From Bacteroidia bacterium (GTDB lineage: Bacteria; Bacteroidota; Bacteroidia; CAIKAF01), in contig JAUHWY010000011.1 in NCBI GenBank assembly GCA_030427255.1, positions 23,933-87,932 of the forward strand: a stretch of 64,000 nt of DNA, in the 5' to 3' direction. This document shows, one piece after another, positions 26,118 through 35,379 of the stretch. The notes beneath the pieces are model-generated. The model was not told the DNA's origin. It ran no database searches and saw nothing but the letters and a program-made list of their open reading frames with translations. A program made the position numbers and the translations under genes. Numbering within the stretch: the stretch's first letter is position 1; every line of letters starts with the position of its first letter.

Positions 26118-26297
26118 AGTTTTGGGGCGTAGCCGGGCCCTTACCTTTACTCCGTGTTGCCCACCACACGGGTCGCTAAGGCACAAAGGAGCTCACCGAA
26201 AAAAACGGTTCCGCTCTTTGTGCCTAAGCGTCCCGGCGGCGTTCAACTCCGGGGTATCGGTGCGGTCCCTACGCCGAATCCCCGGTAAAGATTCAAA
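26118..26297 (+). repeat. GC-rich foldable intergenic element, copy E
   Basis: It starts TTTTGGGGCGTAGCCGGGCC. A strong stem joins 26174-26192 (CGCTAAGGCACAAAGGAGC) to 26213-26230 with one mismatch and one bulge, and the element ends GGGGTATCGGTGCGGTCCC. It shares these blocks closely with copy F near 39.5 kb. It sits between pafA and the macroglobulin gene. Confidence 0.7.
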
Positions 26298-26367
26298 TCT
26301 GACCATTATATGGAGGCTGTTTGCCTGCTTTTCTCTATTTTCATACACTACTTAGGATCTGCCTGCC

Positions 26368-29300
26368 ATGCAAAACTGCCTTTCAAAACTCTACCTTTTC
26401 TCTTTTTTATTGGCTATGCTTTCCTGTTCCGGAGAGGAATCCAAAGAATTCGCCGATGTAGATCCTGCATTTGCAACCTATGTGCAGGCCTTTTCTTCGG
26501 GGTATCAGTCTCGAAAAAATCCCATTACGGTGCGTTTTCATAAGCCTCCAGAAAAGGCCGCTTCCGTGGAAGACTTAAATGCGCTTTGGGAAATACGTCC
26601 TGCTATTCCGGGAAAGGCACGGTGGAAAGATTCCAGAACCTTAATTTGGGAGCCTGAAGCCCCACTTCCTTCCGCTACGCGCTATTCTATTTCCCTTGAT
26701 TTGGACGCCCTTATGGAGGTGAAGTCAGGCTTGGAAACCTTTAGTTTTGACATGCAAACCTACACCATGACGGTGGGCTTTTCTCAGGGTAATTTGGAAA
26801 GCAAAAGGGAAGATAATTATCAGTGGAACAGCTATAAAGCAGTGCTTGAAAGCTCCGACTGGTTGTCCGAGGAGGAGATTCAAAACGCCTTTGCAGCCAG
26901 CCAAAACGGTCGAAACCTCTCGGTGCGCTGGGAACGACACCTGCAAGGAAAACTCCATAGCTTTGTTTTAGACAGCATTGAGCGTAAAGAAGAGGCAGGG
27001 ACCGTGCAATGTGCTGTCCAAGGTGCATCCATCGGCATGGAGGAGGATGTGGAGCACAGCTTTTCCATTCCTTCCATTTTTGACTTTTTTGTGACCCAGG
27101 CCGAGGCCATTTCCGGTGAGGAGGGCATGATTCGTATTCATTTTAGCGACCCCCTCGACCGGAGCCAAGAGTTTGAGGGAAAGGTGCTTCTTTCTTCCGG
27201 TTCACCTTCCGGTTTCTTTTGCTATGGACATACGCTTGACATCCGCAGCGACCGCTTGCTCCGCGGCGAAATTACCGTAGAGCTAACCAAAAGCATTCGA
27301 AACAGCATGGGCAATCCGCTCAAATTGGCCTTTTCGCAAACCTTAAGTTTTGAACAAGAAAAACCCGCCTTAAGACCTATTGGCAAAGGCTTTATTCTCC
27401 CAACCGAAGGAGAAGTCTTTTATCCTTTTGAGGCCGTGAATCTTAAAGCGGTTCACTTAAAAGTCCTAGAAATAAAGGAGCAAAATCTACACCAGTTTTT
27501 TCAGGTAAATGCCCTTGGCGAAGAAGAGCAACTCAATCGGGTAGCTCGGCAAGTGGTTTCCAAAACCATTCCTTTGCCCCACGAACATCCTAAAGAATTG
27601 GCCGCTTGGAAACGTTACCACATTAACCTAGGCGACTTGTTAAATACCAAAGAAGGATCCGTTTTTCAAGTGGTGCTTGGTTTTGGACCCCAAATGACCA
27701 CCTTAGCCTGCAGCTCAGAATCCGAGGGGAATTTAAGAGAAATAGACGATGCATCGGCCAACCCATGGGTAGCCTGGAAGGAGGAGGACGAAGCATTTGA
27801 CAGTTGGGGATATTCCATGGATTTGTTGGGAGAAAACCGCTACTACAGCGATCCGGATTACAATTGGAACGAACGAGAGAACCCCTGCAACCCGGCCTAT
27901 TATACTATGGGAAGGTTCTTATCGCGAGCCTTGCTGGTGTCGCGCCTCGGACTTTCGGCACACCAAACCCCGCACCAAAGCTTTTTATTTGTGACCACCG
28001 ACCTAATCACCGGAGAAGCACGGTCAGCAGCCCAAATTCAGGTCTTTGATTTTCAAAAGAATCTATTGTTTGAATCCACCACCAACGGCGATGGTTTTGT
28101 GGAATGGCCGGCCAAGGTAAAAGCCAGACCTTTTTTGGTAAGTGCCAGCCATCAAGGCTCTAAGGCCTATTTGAGGCTAACCGGAAACGATGCGGTAGAC
28201 CTGAGCTTTTTTCCGGTGGAAGGGAGCCAAAGTGCCTTGGGGGGCACCAAAATCTTTACCTATACGGAACGTGGTGTACGCAGACCCGGCGACAGCATTT
28301 TTGTGGGCTGTATTATTGAGGACCGACAAGCGTTTTTGCCGGAGGGACTACCCGTAGTGCTTGAATTGCGTGGCCCTGAGAACCAAGAACTGCTCAAACT
28401 GGTGGAACCTCTGCCTAAAGACGGACACCTTATGTTTCGCTTTGCCACTGCAGCTGATGCGCCCACCGGAAACTACCGAGCAAGCATTCAGGCGGGCCCC
28501 TTAAGCACCGTGCGTAGTTTGTTGGTAGAGACGGTGAAACCCAACCGATTGGCCATAGAAACCCGTGCGCCCTCAGTCCTGCATGCCGAGGCACGTTTAA
28601 AAATCAATGCCCAGTGGCTGCATGGAGCACCCGCCGGCAGGCTTAAAACCGATGTGTTGATTGATTTCAGCAACGACTACAATCCCTTTGCTCAATGGAA
28701 AGGTTTCCATTTCCCTGCATTGCCTAGCCATGAAACACCGGCTGAAATGGAGCTTTTTGAAGGAAGCTTAAGGGAAGATGGTGCGGTGGAAATCCCTTTG
28801 TCCAACCTTAGCGATATCAGCGATTTGCCTTTAAAGGCCTCCGTTCAAATTAAAGTGTACGAACCTTCGGGCAATTTCTCTACCGACAAGCTGGTGCTTC
28901 CCATGCGCAATGCCAAAACCTATCCGGGCCTTAAATTGCCCAAGGAAGCGGAATCTTGGGAGGGACTTAAGGCCGGACAGAAGTATCCTTTTCAATTGGT
29001 ATTGTTGAACCGTGAGGGCATGCCCAAAGCGGGCAGGCTTCGTTTGCAAGTGGCAAAATTAGAAGAGGTTTGGTGGTGGGATGTATATTCTTACGGCGAT
29101 GGTAACTACCGCAGCCGTAAGGTGCAACGCCCTTTTTACTCCGAAATAATTCAGGTGAGCGAAAGCCAAAAATCAGTAGCTATTGCATTCCCTGAACAGG
29201 CCTACGGAGCCTATGAGGTAAAGCTTACCGAACTTAATTCAGGTCGAAGTGCCGAAGCTTGGGTCTACGTTAGAAACAGCCGATATGCCGAACGAGGCGA

Positions 29301-31890
29301 AGGAAATGAACAAATTTCACTCCTGGACCTAAGCCCCTCCAAAAGTGACTACAAGGTTGGAGATAAACTCCAATTAAACATGGCGTCTTCCCAAGCGGCA
29401 TCTGTTCTGGTTTTGGTAGAAAACAGCAGAGGCATTTTGCATAAAGCATGGGTACGACCCTCGGAGCTTTCTTCTTTTAGCCATACACTAAGTGAGGCAG
29501 CGGCACCTAACGTGTTTGTCAGTGCCTGGGCTTTTTTGCCGCATAAGGCCACCCTAAACGGAAGTCCTGCACGACTTCTGGGCATGTGCAATGTGCCGGT
29601 TTTGCATCCAAATGCAGCCCTGAAACCAAAGATTGATGCCCCGGAAGAAGTAAGGCCTTCTGAAAGTTTCCAAGTTCAAGTGAGCGAGGCCAACGGAATG
29701 GCAATGTCCTACAGCATTGCTTTGGTTGATCAAGGCTTACTTAGTCTTACCCGCTTTAAAACTCCGGATCCTTTTGCCCACTTTTTTGCTCCGGAAGCTT
29801 TTGCCGGAAAAAAATGGGACATGTACGATAAGGTAATGCAGGCCTTTTCTTTAGACCACTCCAAGGCTCTTTTAACCGGTGGAGACGCTGCCATTGATCC
29901 TGATGCAGCCTCAAAAGCTAGACGTTTTGAACCGGTGGTCCGGGTTCTTGGACCCTTTAACTTACCCAAGGGTTCTACGCAAAAGCACCGGTTTAACCTC
30001 CCCAATTATATGGGCAAACTCCGACTCATGGTGGTGGCGCATGCCAAACCCGGAAGCTATGGCTCTACGGAAAAATACGTGAAGGTGAGCCAACCTTTAA
30101 TGGCCTTAGGTACTTTGCCCAGAGTGTTGCGAACCAACGAAACTACCCGTGTTCCGGTCACCGTTTTTGCCGGTAAGCCCGGTATTGGACGCGTTAAAGC
30201 AAGAATAAAACTGGAAGGCCCACTGGAATTGGTGGGATCGGCAGAACAAGAAATTGAGTTCCGGGAGGCGGGAGAAAAAACCATTTTCTTTGAAGTAAAG
30301 GCAAAGGAGCAAGTGGGTAAAGCCCAGCTTTCCGTGCATTTAAAAGCCTCCGGACAACAAGCCGAATGGAGCAGTCCCTTGTCCATTAGTTATACTTCTG
30401 CCCCTGTGCGCCATTCCATGGCACGGGTATTGGCTCCGGGTGAGTCCATAATGCTTCGCCCCGATTTTGTTGGAATCCCTAAAACCCGTCAGTTTTCTAT
30501 TTCTGCTTCTTGCGCACCTCCCATTCATTTGGAGGAACATTTGGATTATTTATTGACTTACCCTTATGGCTGCACCGAGCAAATCAGTAGCAAGCTTCTT
30601 GCCCAGCTAGCTTTGCCCAAGTTGCTGGAGCTTTCCAACAAGGAACAGGCCCAATGGAAGTTTTCGGTACAGCAGGGCTTGGAAAGTCTAAGCTTAAGGC
30701 AATCTTCCGATGGAGGGATTAAGTACTGGCCAGGCCAAAGCTATTCCGACTACTGGGCTTCTTTCCATGCCGGCTTAGCCATGTTGACAGCTCAGGAGCA
30801 AGGCTTTGTAACTCACCTAGGTGCTTTGCAAGCCCTCTTGGAATATGGAAAACAGGAAAGTGGACGCTTCAGGTTCGATCCCCGCAAGCCATCCGAAACC
30901 CTGAGCCAGGCGCAATGGTTGTTTTTGTTGGCTAAAGCAGGAAAACCCAATGTTAGTGCCATGAACTATTTAAGGGATAGGCCCTTGCAAGATGCCGGTA
31001 CTTTAATGTTTTTAGGTGCTGCTTATGCCTTGTCCGGCAATCAAAGCCAATCCCAAAGTCTGCTTCTTCAGGCGGGTAGAACCGGCAGCACCAATTGGAG
31101 ATCAAACCTTATGGACCAGAGGGCTTTGGCTTTAATCATTGGCCAAAAAATGGGAGCTAAAGACCTTGTTCAACAGCAATTGATGGCAATTTCGGAGGAT
31201 CTTTCGGGAGGGCAATGGCACCCCACCTTTTCGAGGGCTTTGGCCCTTCATGCCGTGGCCGATAGGATGCACTCAACGGCAGGAGCTAAACCCTCCATGG
31301 CATTGGTGTGGAATGGCACCCAAGAGGCGTTGAGCTCAAATGAAGTTTTGCTGCGCAAGGACTTTGGAGGGCAGAACTTGGAGCAGGGCGTGCGCATCAC
31401 CAATACCTCCGGGGCTACCTTGTTTGTGCATGGATTGGTAGAAGAGGTGCCTTATCCCGGGCGCGAGCCTGAAATCAGCAAAGGCTTCTCGGTGAACACC
31501 CGCTTCTTATCCATAAACCGAAAACCCATAGACGTAAAACGCCTGAGCTCCGGCACGGATTTTATTATGGAACTAAAGCTAGAATACCTAGGTCTTGAAC
31601 CCCATCTCAGCCATGTAGTATGGAATCAATGGATTCCTTCCGGATGGGAAATACGCAACAAAAGAGGGATGGCCACCAATGCCTACAATTTCTATCAAGA
31701 CATTCGCGACGATCGGGTGTTTACCGCGTTTGATTTGCAGAAGGCTCGGTCTTCTACTTTAGAAATTCATTTAACGGCTACCTATCCCGGAAGCTATGTG
31801 TTGCCGGGAACAATGGTGGAGGCCATGTATTTGCCGAATTATCGGTACCAAAGCAAAAGCAGTAGGATAGAAGTATTTGCAGAAGATTAA
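26368..31890 (+). CDS. Alpha-2-macroglobulin family lipoprotein
   Basis: An 1840-aa protein. The lipoprotein signal (SFLLAMLSCSGEE) anchors it in the envelope. N-terminal macroglobulin domains are followed by the bait and alpha-2-macroglobulin core (RVLGPFNLPKGSTQKHRFNLPNYMGKLRLMVVAH). The thioester motif is intact: YPYGCTEQ, with Cys1402 and Gln1405 forming the reactive bond. An alpha-alpha toroid (about 1400-1620) and a receptor-binding-like C-terminal region follow. In bacteria these proteins trap proteases that reach the periplasm and often work beside a penicillin-binding protein, but no such gene is adjacent here. It is 2 bp before the glycosylase gene. Confidence 0.88.
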   Translation: MQNCLSKLYLFSFLLAMLSCSGEESKEFADVDPAFATYVQAFSSGYQSRKNPITVRFHKPPEKAASVEDLNALWEIRPAIPGKARWKDSRTLIWEPEAPLPSATRYSISLDLDALMEVKSGLETFSFDMQTYTMTVGFSQGNLESKREDNYQWNSYKAVLESSDWLSEEEIQNAFAASQNGRNLSVRWERHLQGKLHSFVLDSIERKEEAGTVQCAVQGASIGMEEDVEHSFSIPSIFDFFVTQAEAISGEEGMIRIHFSDPLDRSQEFEGKVLLSSGSPSGFFCYGHTLDIRSDRLLRGEITVELTKSIRNSMGNPLKLAFSQTLSFEQEKPALRPIGKGFILPTEGEVFYPFEAVNLKAVHLKVLEIKEQNLHQFFQVNALGEEEQLNRVARQVVSKTIPLPHEHPKELAAWKRYHINLGDLLNTKEGSVFQVVLGFGPQMTTLACSSESEGNLREIDDASANPWVAWKEEDEAFDSWGYSMDLLGENRYYSDPDYNWNERENPCNPAYYTMGRFLSRALLVSRLGLSAHQTPHQSFLFVTTDLITGEARSAAQIQVFDFQKNLLFESTTNGDGFVEWPAKVKARPFLVSASHQGSKAYLRLTGNDAVDLSFFPVEGSQSALGGTKIFTYTERGVRRPGDSIFVGCIIEDRQAFLPEGLPVVLELRGPENQELLKLVEPLPKDGHLMFRFATAADAPTGNYRASIQAGPLSTVRSLLVETVKPNRLAIETRAPSVLHAEARLKINAQWLHGAPAGRLKTDVLIDFSNDYNPFAQWKGFHFPALPSHETPAEMELFEGSLREDGAVEIPLSNLSDISDLPLKASVQIKVYEPSGNFSTDKLVLPMRNAKTYPGLKLPKEAESWEGLKAGQKYPFQLVLLNREGMPKAGRLRLQVAKLEEVWWWDVYSYGDGNYRSRKVQRPFYSEIIQVSESQKSVAIAFPEQAYGAYEVKLTELNSGRSAEAWVYVRNSRYAERGEGNEQISLLDLSPSKSDYKVGDKLQLNMASSQAASVLVLVENSRGILHKAWVRPSELSSFSHTLSEAAAPNVFVSAWAFLPHKATLNGSPARLLGMCNVPVLHPNAALKPKIDAPEEVRPSESFQVQVSEANGMAMSYSIALVDQGLLSLTRFKTPDPFAHFFAPEAFAGKKWDMYDKVMQAFSLDHSKALLTGGDAAIDPDAASKARRFEPVVRVLGPFNLPKGSTQKHRFNLPNYMGKLRLMVVAHAKPGSYGSTEKYVKVSQPLMALGTLPRVLRTNETTRVPVTVFAGKPGIGRVKARIKLEGPLELVGSAEQEIEFREAGEKTIFFEVKAKEQVGKAQLSVHLKASGQQAEWSSPLSISYTSAPVRHSMARVLAPGESIMLRPDFVGIPKTRQFSISASCAPPIHLEEHLDYLLTYPYGCTEQISSKLLAQLALPKLLELSNKEQAQWKFSVQQGLESLSLRQSSDGGIKYWPGQSYSDYWASFHAGLAMLTAQEQGFVTHLGALQALLEYGKQESGRFRFDPRKPSETLSQAQWLFLLAKAGKPNVSAMNYLRDRPLQDAGTLMFLGAAYALSGNQSQSQSLLLQAGRTGSTNWRSNLMDQRALALIIGQKMGAKDLVQQQLMAISEDLSGGQWHPTFSRALALHAVADRMHSTAGAKPSMALVWNGTQEALSSNEVLLRKDFGGQNLEQGVRITNTSGATLFVHGLVEEVPYPGREPEISKGFSVNTRFLSINRKPIDVKRLSSGTDFIMELKLEYLGLEPHLSHVVWNQWIPSGWEIRNKRGMATNAYNFYQDIRDDRVFTAFDLQKARSSTLEIHLTATYPGSYVLPGTMVEAMYLPNYRYQSKSSRIEVFAED

Positions 31891-31892
31891 CC

Positions 31893-32465
31893 ATGGTAAA
31901 TTCCAAGCTTTTCTTAGCAAGCGAAGACGTTTGCTCTTTGGCGAAAGAACTTCTGGGAAAAGAATTGTTGGTTTATTCTCCTCAGGGCCTTTGCTCAGGC
32001 ATCATTTGCGAAACAGAAGCCTATGCCGGTGCAAGCGATAGGGCCTCACATGCCTGGAACAACCGAAGAACTCCCCGGACAGAAACTATGTTTGGTCCAC
32101 CCGGCACAGCCTATGTGTATCTATGTTATGGCATGCATTGGTTGTTCAATATCGTTACCGGCCCAAGGGAGGTTCCTCATGCCGTGCTCATTCGTGCGGT
32201 TTGGCCTAAGCAAGGCTTGGAACTCATGGAAATGCGCCGAAAAATAAAGGCTACGGCCCCTGATTTCAGCAATGGCCCGGCCAAGTTAACTAAGGCTTTG
32301 GGGATTGACGGTTCCTTAAATGGAAAAGCCATGCATCCGCAATCTTGGTTTTTGAAAGAGACGGACTATCGCCCTCAACACATTGCTTGTGGACCAAGAA
32401 TCGGTATTGATTATGCCGGTGATGCCAAGCATTATCCCTACCGGTATTGGTTGCCAAACAGGTGA
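31893..32465 (+). CDS. DNA-3-methyladenine glycosylase (AAG/MPG family)
   Basis: A 190-aa protein of the mammalian-type alkyladenine glycosylase family. Key blocks are LLGKELLV, ICETEAYAGASDRASHAWNNRRTPRTETMFGPPGTAYVYLCYGMHWLFNIV (catalytic Glu within ETEAY; YLCYGMHW loop), VLIRAVWP, NGPAKLTKALGID and GPRIGIDYAGDAKHYPYRYWL. It excises alkylated purines and hypoxanthine from DNA. It lies 2 bp after the macroglobulin gene, so the two probably share a transcript even though their functions are unrelated. Confidence 0.93.
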   Translation: MVNSKLFLASEDVCSLAKELLGKELLVYSPQGLCSGIICETEAYAGASDRASHAWNNRRTPRTETMFGPPGTAYVYLCYGMHWLFNIVTGPREVPHAVLIRAVWPKQGLELMEMRRKIKATAPDFSNGPAKLTKALGIDGSLNGKAMHPQSWFLKETDYRPQHIACGPRIGIDYAGDAKHYPYRYWLPNR

Positions 32466-32480
32466 TGCTTAGAGCTTATC

Positions 32481-32807
32481 GAGGCCGTTGACGCGTTGTG
32501 TTTTCAAGACACAGTTCCTGACCGAATCGTCAGGGGTCTTTGAAACCGACCGCAGCGTCGGTTCGAATTAAGGCACGGTCAAATTGAAAGTCCACTGACG
32601 CTGCGGTCAGGGCAGGCCGGAGTTTACTGATTGTAAATGAGGACCCCTGACGCTTCGGTCAGGATAAAAAACTTGAGATTTGGCCGTAACGCAGACCCTG
32701 ACGTTCCTGTCAGGGTTTATAATCCTGACCGCAGCGTCAGGGAAGAAGTCCCTGACCGAAGCGTCAGGGCAGGATCGCCGCCAGAATAGCAACGCGTCAA
32801 CGGTCTC
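32481..32807. mobile_element. MITE-like element, long copy 3
   Basis: A 327-bp noncoding element. The termini GAGGCCGTTGACGCGTTG and GAGACCGTTGACGCGTTG (reverse complement of the right end) form an 18-bp inverted repeat. Flanking direct repeats TTATC (32476-32480 and 32808-32812) are a 5-bp target duplication. The interior has about seven palindromes of the type CCTGACCGCAGCGTCAGG, plus blocks found in inverse order in copy 1. The right TTATC supplies the stop codon of the next gene. Confidence 0.85.
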
Positions 32808-34238
32808 TTATCGTTGAATACGCAGCTTTTGCCTTTGCACAACTCCCTGTGCATCTACCCATTCCAATATATAGTGGCCGTTGGGCCAATCCATGGGAAG
32901 GGAAAGCGAGGCATTTTCTGCCGGAGGTTTGGAGCTTTCCCAAAGCAGCCTACCCGATGCGGTAAATATCCGTATTTGCTTAGGAAGGGCCCCCGTGGGT
33001 GGATTCAGGCTTTGGTTGGCAGGGTTTGGATACCAAAAATGGGCTTCTTCCATGTGCTGAGGCACAGACAAGACCAAACCGGATTGAAAAATACCCGGCA
33101 TAAGGCTGTCCAAACCGCTGCGCCATACAAAGTGGCGGTCTCCTTCGCTGCCTGAAACCACAGCTTTTCGATCCACTGGATTCCAATACAAACCTTGGCC
33201 TATACTCACTTGGTTTCGGGGAAACCAATGAATGGCCGCCTCCTCAAAATCCATATTCATGGTCAACAGGTAGGGCGAAACAGGACCTGCATTGGGATAG
33301 CTGGCGGTATAACCGGTTACCAACAAGGTGTCGTTACCCAGCCACTCGGCCTGAAAACCGGCATCGGTGCCGCTTTCGCCCACATAACCATAGCGCTTTA
33401 CCTGTCCGTTTTCATTTAAACGAACTACAAATAAGTCAAAGGCAAAGCCTTGATTGGTGGTTGACTCTCCAATCAAGAAAATATCGCCTTGGCTATGTGC
33501 CAATAAGGTTTGATTCCCGTTTACGTTTTGATCGGTAATAAGCCGCTGCCACTTGAATTGACCCAAGGAATCCAAAGCCACCACCATATTTCCGTAACTG
33601 CCCAAAAGCACATCTCCGCTGAGCAGCCAAAAACCTTGGGGGTGCCAAGCCAAGCCTTGTCCTACATCGTTTTGGGTATCTCCTCCAAAAAACTCCCACA
33701 ACTTGGCACCGGAGCCATCTGTGGCATAAAGCCATAGGTCGTTGTCGTTTCCTCCGGGGCGGGTGTGGGTACCCAACCAAGCTAAGCTACCGTTAGGGGC
33801 TTCCATTACCCGCTTAAAGGAGGCATTGCCTAGGGGAGCGGTAATGGTTTTGGTCCAAAGGGTATCCAATTGTGGGTTTAAGCGCGCCATCCAAGCTCGG
33901 GAGCTGCCTTGGGCATTGTACCAAAGTCCTGCCAAGGCATAATCGCCGTTGCTAAGCTTGGCAACAGCACCGGGAGCTGCATTTCCGGGAACTTCAATAT
34001 GCTTAATGGTCAGCGTTTGAAGCTGGGCGTCTAGTACATACAAGCAAAACAGGTCTTGGTTGGGCTGCTGAACCGGACGTTCCGCACCAAAAAACACATA
34101 ATGGCCGGCTTGTGACCCTTCTACCAGATTTCGACCAATGCAATTGCCCTGATCCGGCCCAAAAACACGGTGTTGTGCAGGCAAATCAGCGCTTAGGCTT
34201 GCAAAAAGAAAACAAACAATGCCTATAAACTTATTCAT
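32808..34238 (-). CDS. Secreted repeat protein with type A T9SS sorting domain
   Basis: A 476-aa protein with a signal peptide (MNKFIGIVCFLFASLSADLPAQ). The body has propeller-like repeats of the kind seen in proteins that report values or events (GDYALAGLWYNAQGSSRAWMARL, GSLAWLGTHTRPGGNDNDLWLYATDGSG, GDIFLIGESTTNQG). The C-terminal about 80 residues (HFWYPNPANQSLNPPTGALPKQIRIF, GRLLWESSK, PMDWPNGHYILEW, KLRIQR) form a type A sorting domain for export and surface attachment through T9SS. Ligand unknown. It overlaps the upstream peptidase gene by 8 bases. Its stop codon lies in the target duplication of a MITE. Confidence 0.8.
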   Translation of the reverse strand: MNKFIGIVCFLFASLSADLPAQHRVFGPDQGNCIGRNLVEGSQAGHYVFFGAERPVQQPNQDLFCLYVLDAQLQTLTIKHIEVPGNAAPGAVAKLSNGDYALAGLWYNAQGSSRAWMARLNPQLDTLWTKTITAPLGNASFKRVMEAPNGSLAWLGTHTRPGGNDNDLWLYATDGSGAKLWEFFGGDTQNDVGQGLAWHPQGFWLLSGDVLLGSYGNMVVALDSLGQFKWQRLITDQNVNGNQTLLAHSQGDIFLIGESTTNQGFAFDLFVVRLNENGQVKRYGYVGESGTDAGFQAEWLGNDTLLVTGYTASYPNAGPVSPYLLTMNMDFEEAAIHWFPRNQVSIGQGLYWNPVDRKAVVSGSEGDRHFVWRSGLDSLMPGIFQSGLVLSVPQHMEEAHFWYPNPANQSLNPPTGALPKQIRIFTASGRLLWESSKPPAENASLSLPMDWPNGHYILEWVDAQGVVQRQKLRIQR

Positions 34239-34983
34239 AACACATTGGGTTTAGGCCCTCCACATAGGCGGCCACCATGCCAATGCTCGGCGCACTCTCC
34301 GCCCCGGCAAAGCCTTGAATGTCGTGGTCGCTTAGTAAATCAGCATACATTTTGGTTAGAGGAGCCGCTAATGGCATGTAAGACCAATGCCACTTTTCCT
34401 CTTCATAGCCGCTAGGTCGACGGTTTCCTTTGCGGCTGTAAGGCTGGCAAAACCCATACCCGGCAGCGTGTTTTTGGAGCCAGGCATACTCACTTTTGCC
34501 GGGCTCTTTTAAAAAATAGCTGTCGTTTAAATTGTTGATATCAAAATCGGTGCCCCAATGGTGCCGCGATGTGCCCGGCATGGAAGAATACCTTAAAATA
34601 AACAAAGCACGCGCTTTGGCCTCAGGATGAGACTTGGGCAAAAACTTACCCTCCACTTTTCGCTTACCGGTCCATTTGGCTTCCCAAATCGATTTTTGGC
34701 GGTAAAAACTACGCGTAGCACTTATGATCTTTAATCTAACTCCATCTTTTTCAGCCGCTTTTGCCATTTCTACAAAGGCCGTAAGGGCCTCTTTTCGCAA
34801 ATAGTGGCCGGAACGATCGGCGTAGGCTGCAGGCACTTCCGCAAACCAGTCCGGATGCTCCGAAGCCTCAAATTTGCCCTGCAAATAGTGCGCCGTATCT
34901 ATTTTTTCAGGTATGGGGCTCAGCGGCATTTGACTGTGCACCATCAACAGGGTGCTCATGCATAAATCAAGAATAAAGTGCAT
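34231..34983 (-). CDS. M15-family D,D-carboxypeptidase-like metallopeptidase (VanY type)
   Basis: A 250-aa protein. VanY/M15B zinc motifs are visible: GTSRHHWGTDFDI (SxHxxGxxxD) and EEEKWHWSY (ExxH region). The block VRLKIISATRSFYRQKSIWEAKW matches the substrate-binding region. Such enzymes trim the terminal D-Ala from peptidoglycan peptides in the periplasm. The N-terminus (MHFILDLCMSTLLMVHSQ) is a weak signal segment; ATG 34959 may be the real start. It overlaps the T9SS protein gene by 8 bases, so they are probably co-transcribed. Confidence 0.8.
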   Translation of the reverse strand: MHFILDLCMSTLLMVHSQMPLSPIPEKIDTAHYLQGKFEASEHPDWFAEVPAAYADRSGHYLRKEALTAFVEMAKAAEKDGVRLKIISATRSFYRQKSIWEAKWTGKRKVEGKFLPKSHPEAKARALFILRYSSMPGTSRHHWGTDFDINNLNDSYFLKEPGKSEYAWLQKHAAGYGFCQPYSRKGNRRPSGYEEEKWHWSYMPLAAPLTKMYADLLSDHDIQGFAGAESAPSIGMVAAYVEGLNPMCYE

Positions 34984-35047
34984 GCTCTAAGGTACATGTT
35001 TTTGCCCATTTTAGGGTGGTTTCTTCCCTAGTGGTCTGGGCAGCAGA

Positions 35048-35083
35048 CTGCTACAATTGTAGCATGTGCTACAATTGTAGCAG
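35048..35083. repeat. 36-bp perfect palindrome
   Basis: The left half CTGCTACAATTGTAGCAT is followed directly by its exact reverse complement. Each half also contains its own palindrome, GCTACAATTGTAGC. It lies in the 396-bp gap between divergent genes, and could be a regulator site or a cruciform. No terminal T-run was seen. Confidence 0.85.
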
Positions 35084-35099
35084 TTGCATGGTTTAATTG

Positions 35100-35265
35100 T
35101 TTTTTTGGCGGCCATATCCCGCTGTCTCAAGTAGTGCCTCAACCTCAGGCCATGGCTCCGGCGCTCCGGGGTCCCCCGAAACTTCGGGGGCCTCCTCGCT
35201 GCTCGGAGCCATTGGCCTTTGGTTTTCGGCAGCTACTTTGCTCCATCGGGGGCCGGGAATCTACT
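35100..35265 (+). repeat. GC-rich foldable intergenic element, copy G
   Basis: It starts TTTTTTGGCGGCCATATCCC, a diverged form of the family 5' block. AGGCCATGGCTCCG (35147-35160) pairs with CGGAGCCATTGGCCT (35204-35218), and an inner hairpin CCCCCGAAACTTCGGGGG lies between. It is located between the divergent M15 and lipoprotein genes. Confidence 0.6.
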
Positions 35266-35379
35266 AAGCTAGTAGCCTTTTGATTTAAAAGGGAATGGTT
35301 CCCCTTAAAAAGCCCTTGGGGGCGGTCTTTTCTTTGCATAGCCAAACAACCATTAACTTTACTCCCGCATCTGTTGCTT

